DNA of 7,599 bases, taken from NCBI GenBank assembly GCA_030600135.1, contig JAUVMS010000151.1, positions 1 to 7,599 on the forward strand. Reading direction: 5' to 3'. Positions 7,203 to 7,599 of this stretch are shown here, one piece after another. The position numbers and the translations under genes were made by a program. Source of the stretch: Hyphomicrobiales bacterium (lineage in GTDB: Bacteria; Pseudomonadota; Alphaproteobacteria; Rhizobiales; JAUVMS01). The notes beneath the pieces were generated by a model, which did no database searches, had not been told where the DNA came from, and saw nothing but the letters and a program-made list of their open reading frames with translations. Each line of letters opens with the position of its first letter. Position 1 is the first letter of the stretch.

Positions 7203-7216
7203 TTGATCCAAATCAA
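7203..7216 (-). promoter_or_regulatory. FNR/FixK-type operator (TTGAT-N4-ATCAA)
   Basis: TTGATCCAAATCAA on the + strand reads TTGATTTGGATCAA on the - strand. Both 5-base half-sites match the FNR/Anr/FixK consensus exactly. The centre is about 67 bases before the DUF6455-type start codon. If it works as a class II activator site centred near -41.5, transcription would start near 7168, about 26 bases before the ATG. The -10 region at that spacing (around 7174-7179, CAAAAG on the - strand) is a poor match to the consensus, which suits an activator-dependent promoter but is not proof of one. The rest of the gap from 7143 to 7374 shows no other convincing signal. Confidence 0.6.
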
Positions 7217-7374
7217 ATACGCTGCAATTTCGAGCGTCGCGTCGGGCCGATGACCCACGCACGCCCTGCAGCCGGTGCCCGACATCTGTCTTGGACGATA
7301 TCCCTTGAGCCCTCGATGCAACGCAACCGCAATGCGCGCCGACGATCCGCGGCGACCCGCCATTGCACGGCCAA

Positions 7375-7587
7375 CTAGGAACCGGCCATACTGGCCCGGG
7401 TCTGCTTTTCGAAGGTTTTGATTAATACGAAGTGGCACCCGCAAACCTCGGCATGCTGGCATTGAGCACAGCGGCTCATCCTGGTACCGCCGTAATTTTC
7501 GGCATGAAGTTCATAGCAACTCAAACAACGATCGGGATAGAACTCGCCCGGAAAGACTTCGATCTCAGTGCCAGTCACCTGGGTCAT
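7375..7587 (-). CDS. Small cysteine-rich protein, possible zinc ribbon or metal-binding protein, unrecognised
   Basis: I do not recognise this 70-residue protein. It has six cysteines in an ordered pattern: Cys21-x2-Cys24, Cys40-x2-Cys43, then Cys49-x-Cys51, with His28, His45 and His52 nearby. Two CxxC pairs 15 residues apart are typical of small zinc ribbons or rubredoxin-like folds, and the extra CxC could bind metal or be redox active; this is inference. No signal peptide or membrane segment is seen. The start is well supported, with GGAG at 7595-7598 on the - strand and seven bases to the ATG at 7587. Only 12 bases upstream are visible, so its promoter and upstream partner are unknown. 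It lies 232 bases upstream of the DUF6455-type gene on the same strand. That gap contains an FNR/FixK-type box, so the two genes may be transcribed separately. Confidence 0.6.
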   Translation of the reverse strand: MTQVTGTEIEVFPGEFYPDRCLSCYELHAENYGGTRMSRCAQCQHAEVCGCHFVLIKTFEKQTRASMAGS

Positions 7588-7599
7588 GTCGGCGCTCCG

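Noticed and set aside
7143..7262. A 40-residue N-terminal extension of the DUF6455-type protein
   Set aside because: The extension has no recognisable domain, would include the operator, and the start at 7142 has a much better ribosome site.
7337..7354. A short inverted repeat (CGCCG/CGGCG with an 8-base loop) downstream of the 70-residue gene
   Set aside because: The stem is only 5 bp with no T-run on either strand, so it is too weak to call a terminator.
7190..7462. A 90-residue - strand frame between and overlapping the two small cysteine-rich genes
   Set aside because: It overlaps the better supported 70-residue gene and would contain the FNR/FixK-type box; its Arg-rich content looks like an out-of-frame reading.
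1..7599. CRISPR arrays, tRNA or rRNA genes, insertion sequences or long direct repeats
   Set aside because: None was seen by reading; the space is almost fully occupied by coding sequence.

Overview
The window is GC-rich DNA with dense, tightly packed genes, and its protein families suggest an alphaproteobacterium, perhaps of the rhizobial/Hyphomicrobiales type. This placement rests on protein style (a DUF6455-type protein, a DUF1127-like segment and an FNR/FixK-like box) and was not tested by any search. The window has two parts.

Part 1 (positions 8 to about 6733, + strand) is a complete peptide-type ABC importer operon followed by a peptidase. In order it holds a periplasmic substrate-binding protein (SBP_bac_5 family), a DppB/OppB-type permease, a DppC/OppC-type permease, two ATPases of the DppD/OppD and DppF/OppF types, and an M20 family metallopeptidase. 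The four membrane and ATPase genes overlap by ATGA at each junction, which indicates translational coupling. A GC-rich hairpin without a T-run separates the binding-protein gene from the first permease gene and may raise the binding protein relative to the rest. The likely logic is capture of a peptide or N-acyl amino acid in the periplasm, import driven by ATP, and hydrolysis in the cytoplasm by the M20 enzyme. The substrate cannot be read from the sequence. The M20 protein has Arg78 where the family has the metal-binding His of the H-x-D motif, although every other ligand is present. An 18-codon reading frame with its own ATGA overlap follows and may be the stub of a lost downstream gene.

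Part 2 (6741 to 7587, - strand) runs convergently and holds two small cysteine-rich proteins. One is a 133-residue DUF6455-type protein with a DUF1127-like N-terminal segment. The other is a 70-residue protein with CxxC, CxxC and CxC motifs that I do not recognise. Between them, 67 bases ahead of the DUF6455-type start codon, is a perfect FNR/FixK-type palindrome (TTGAT-N4-ATCAA). This suggests that the DUF6455-type gene is controlled by oxygen or redox state and is separate from the importer operon.

No RNA genes, CRISPR arrays, insertion sequences or origins were seen. The observations most worth a second look are the missing zinc ligand in the M20 protein and the FNR/FixK-type box beside two small cysteine-rich proteins of unknown function.
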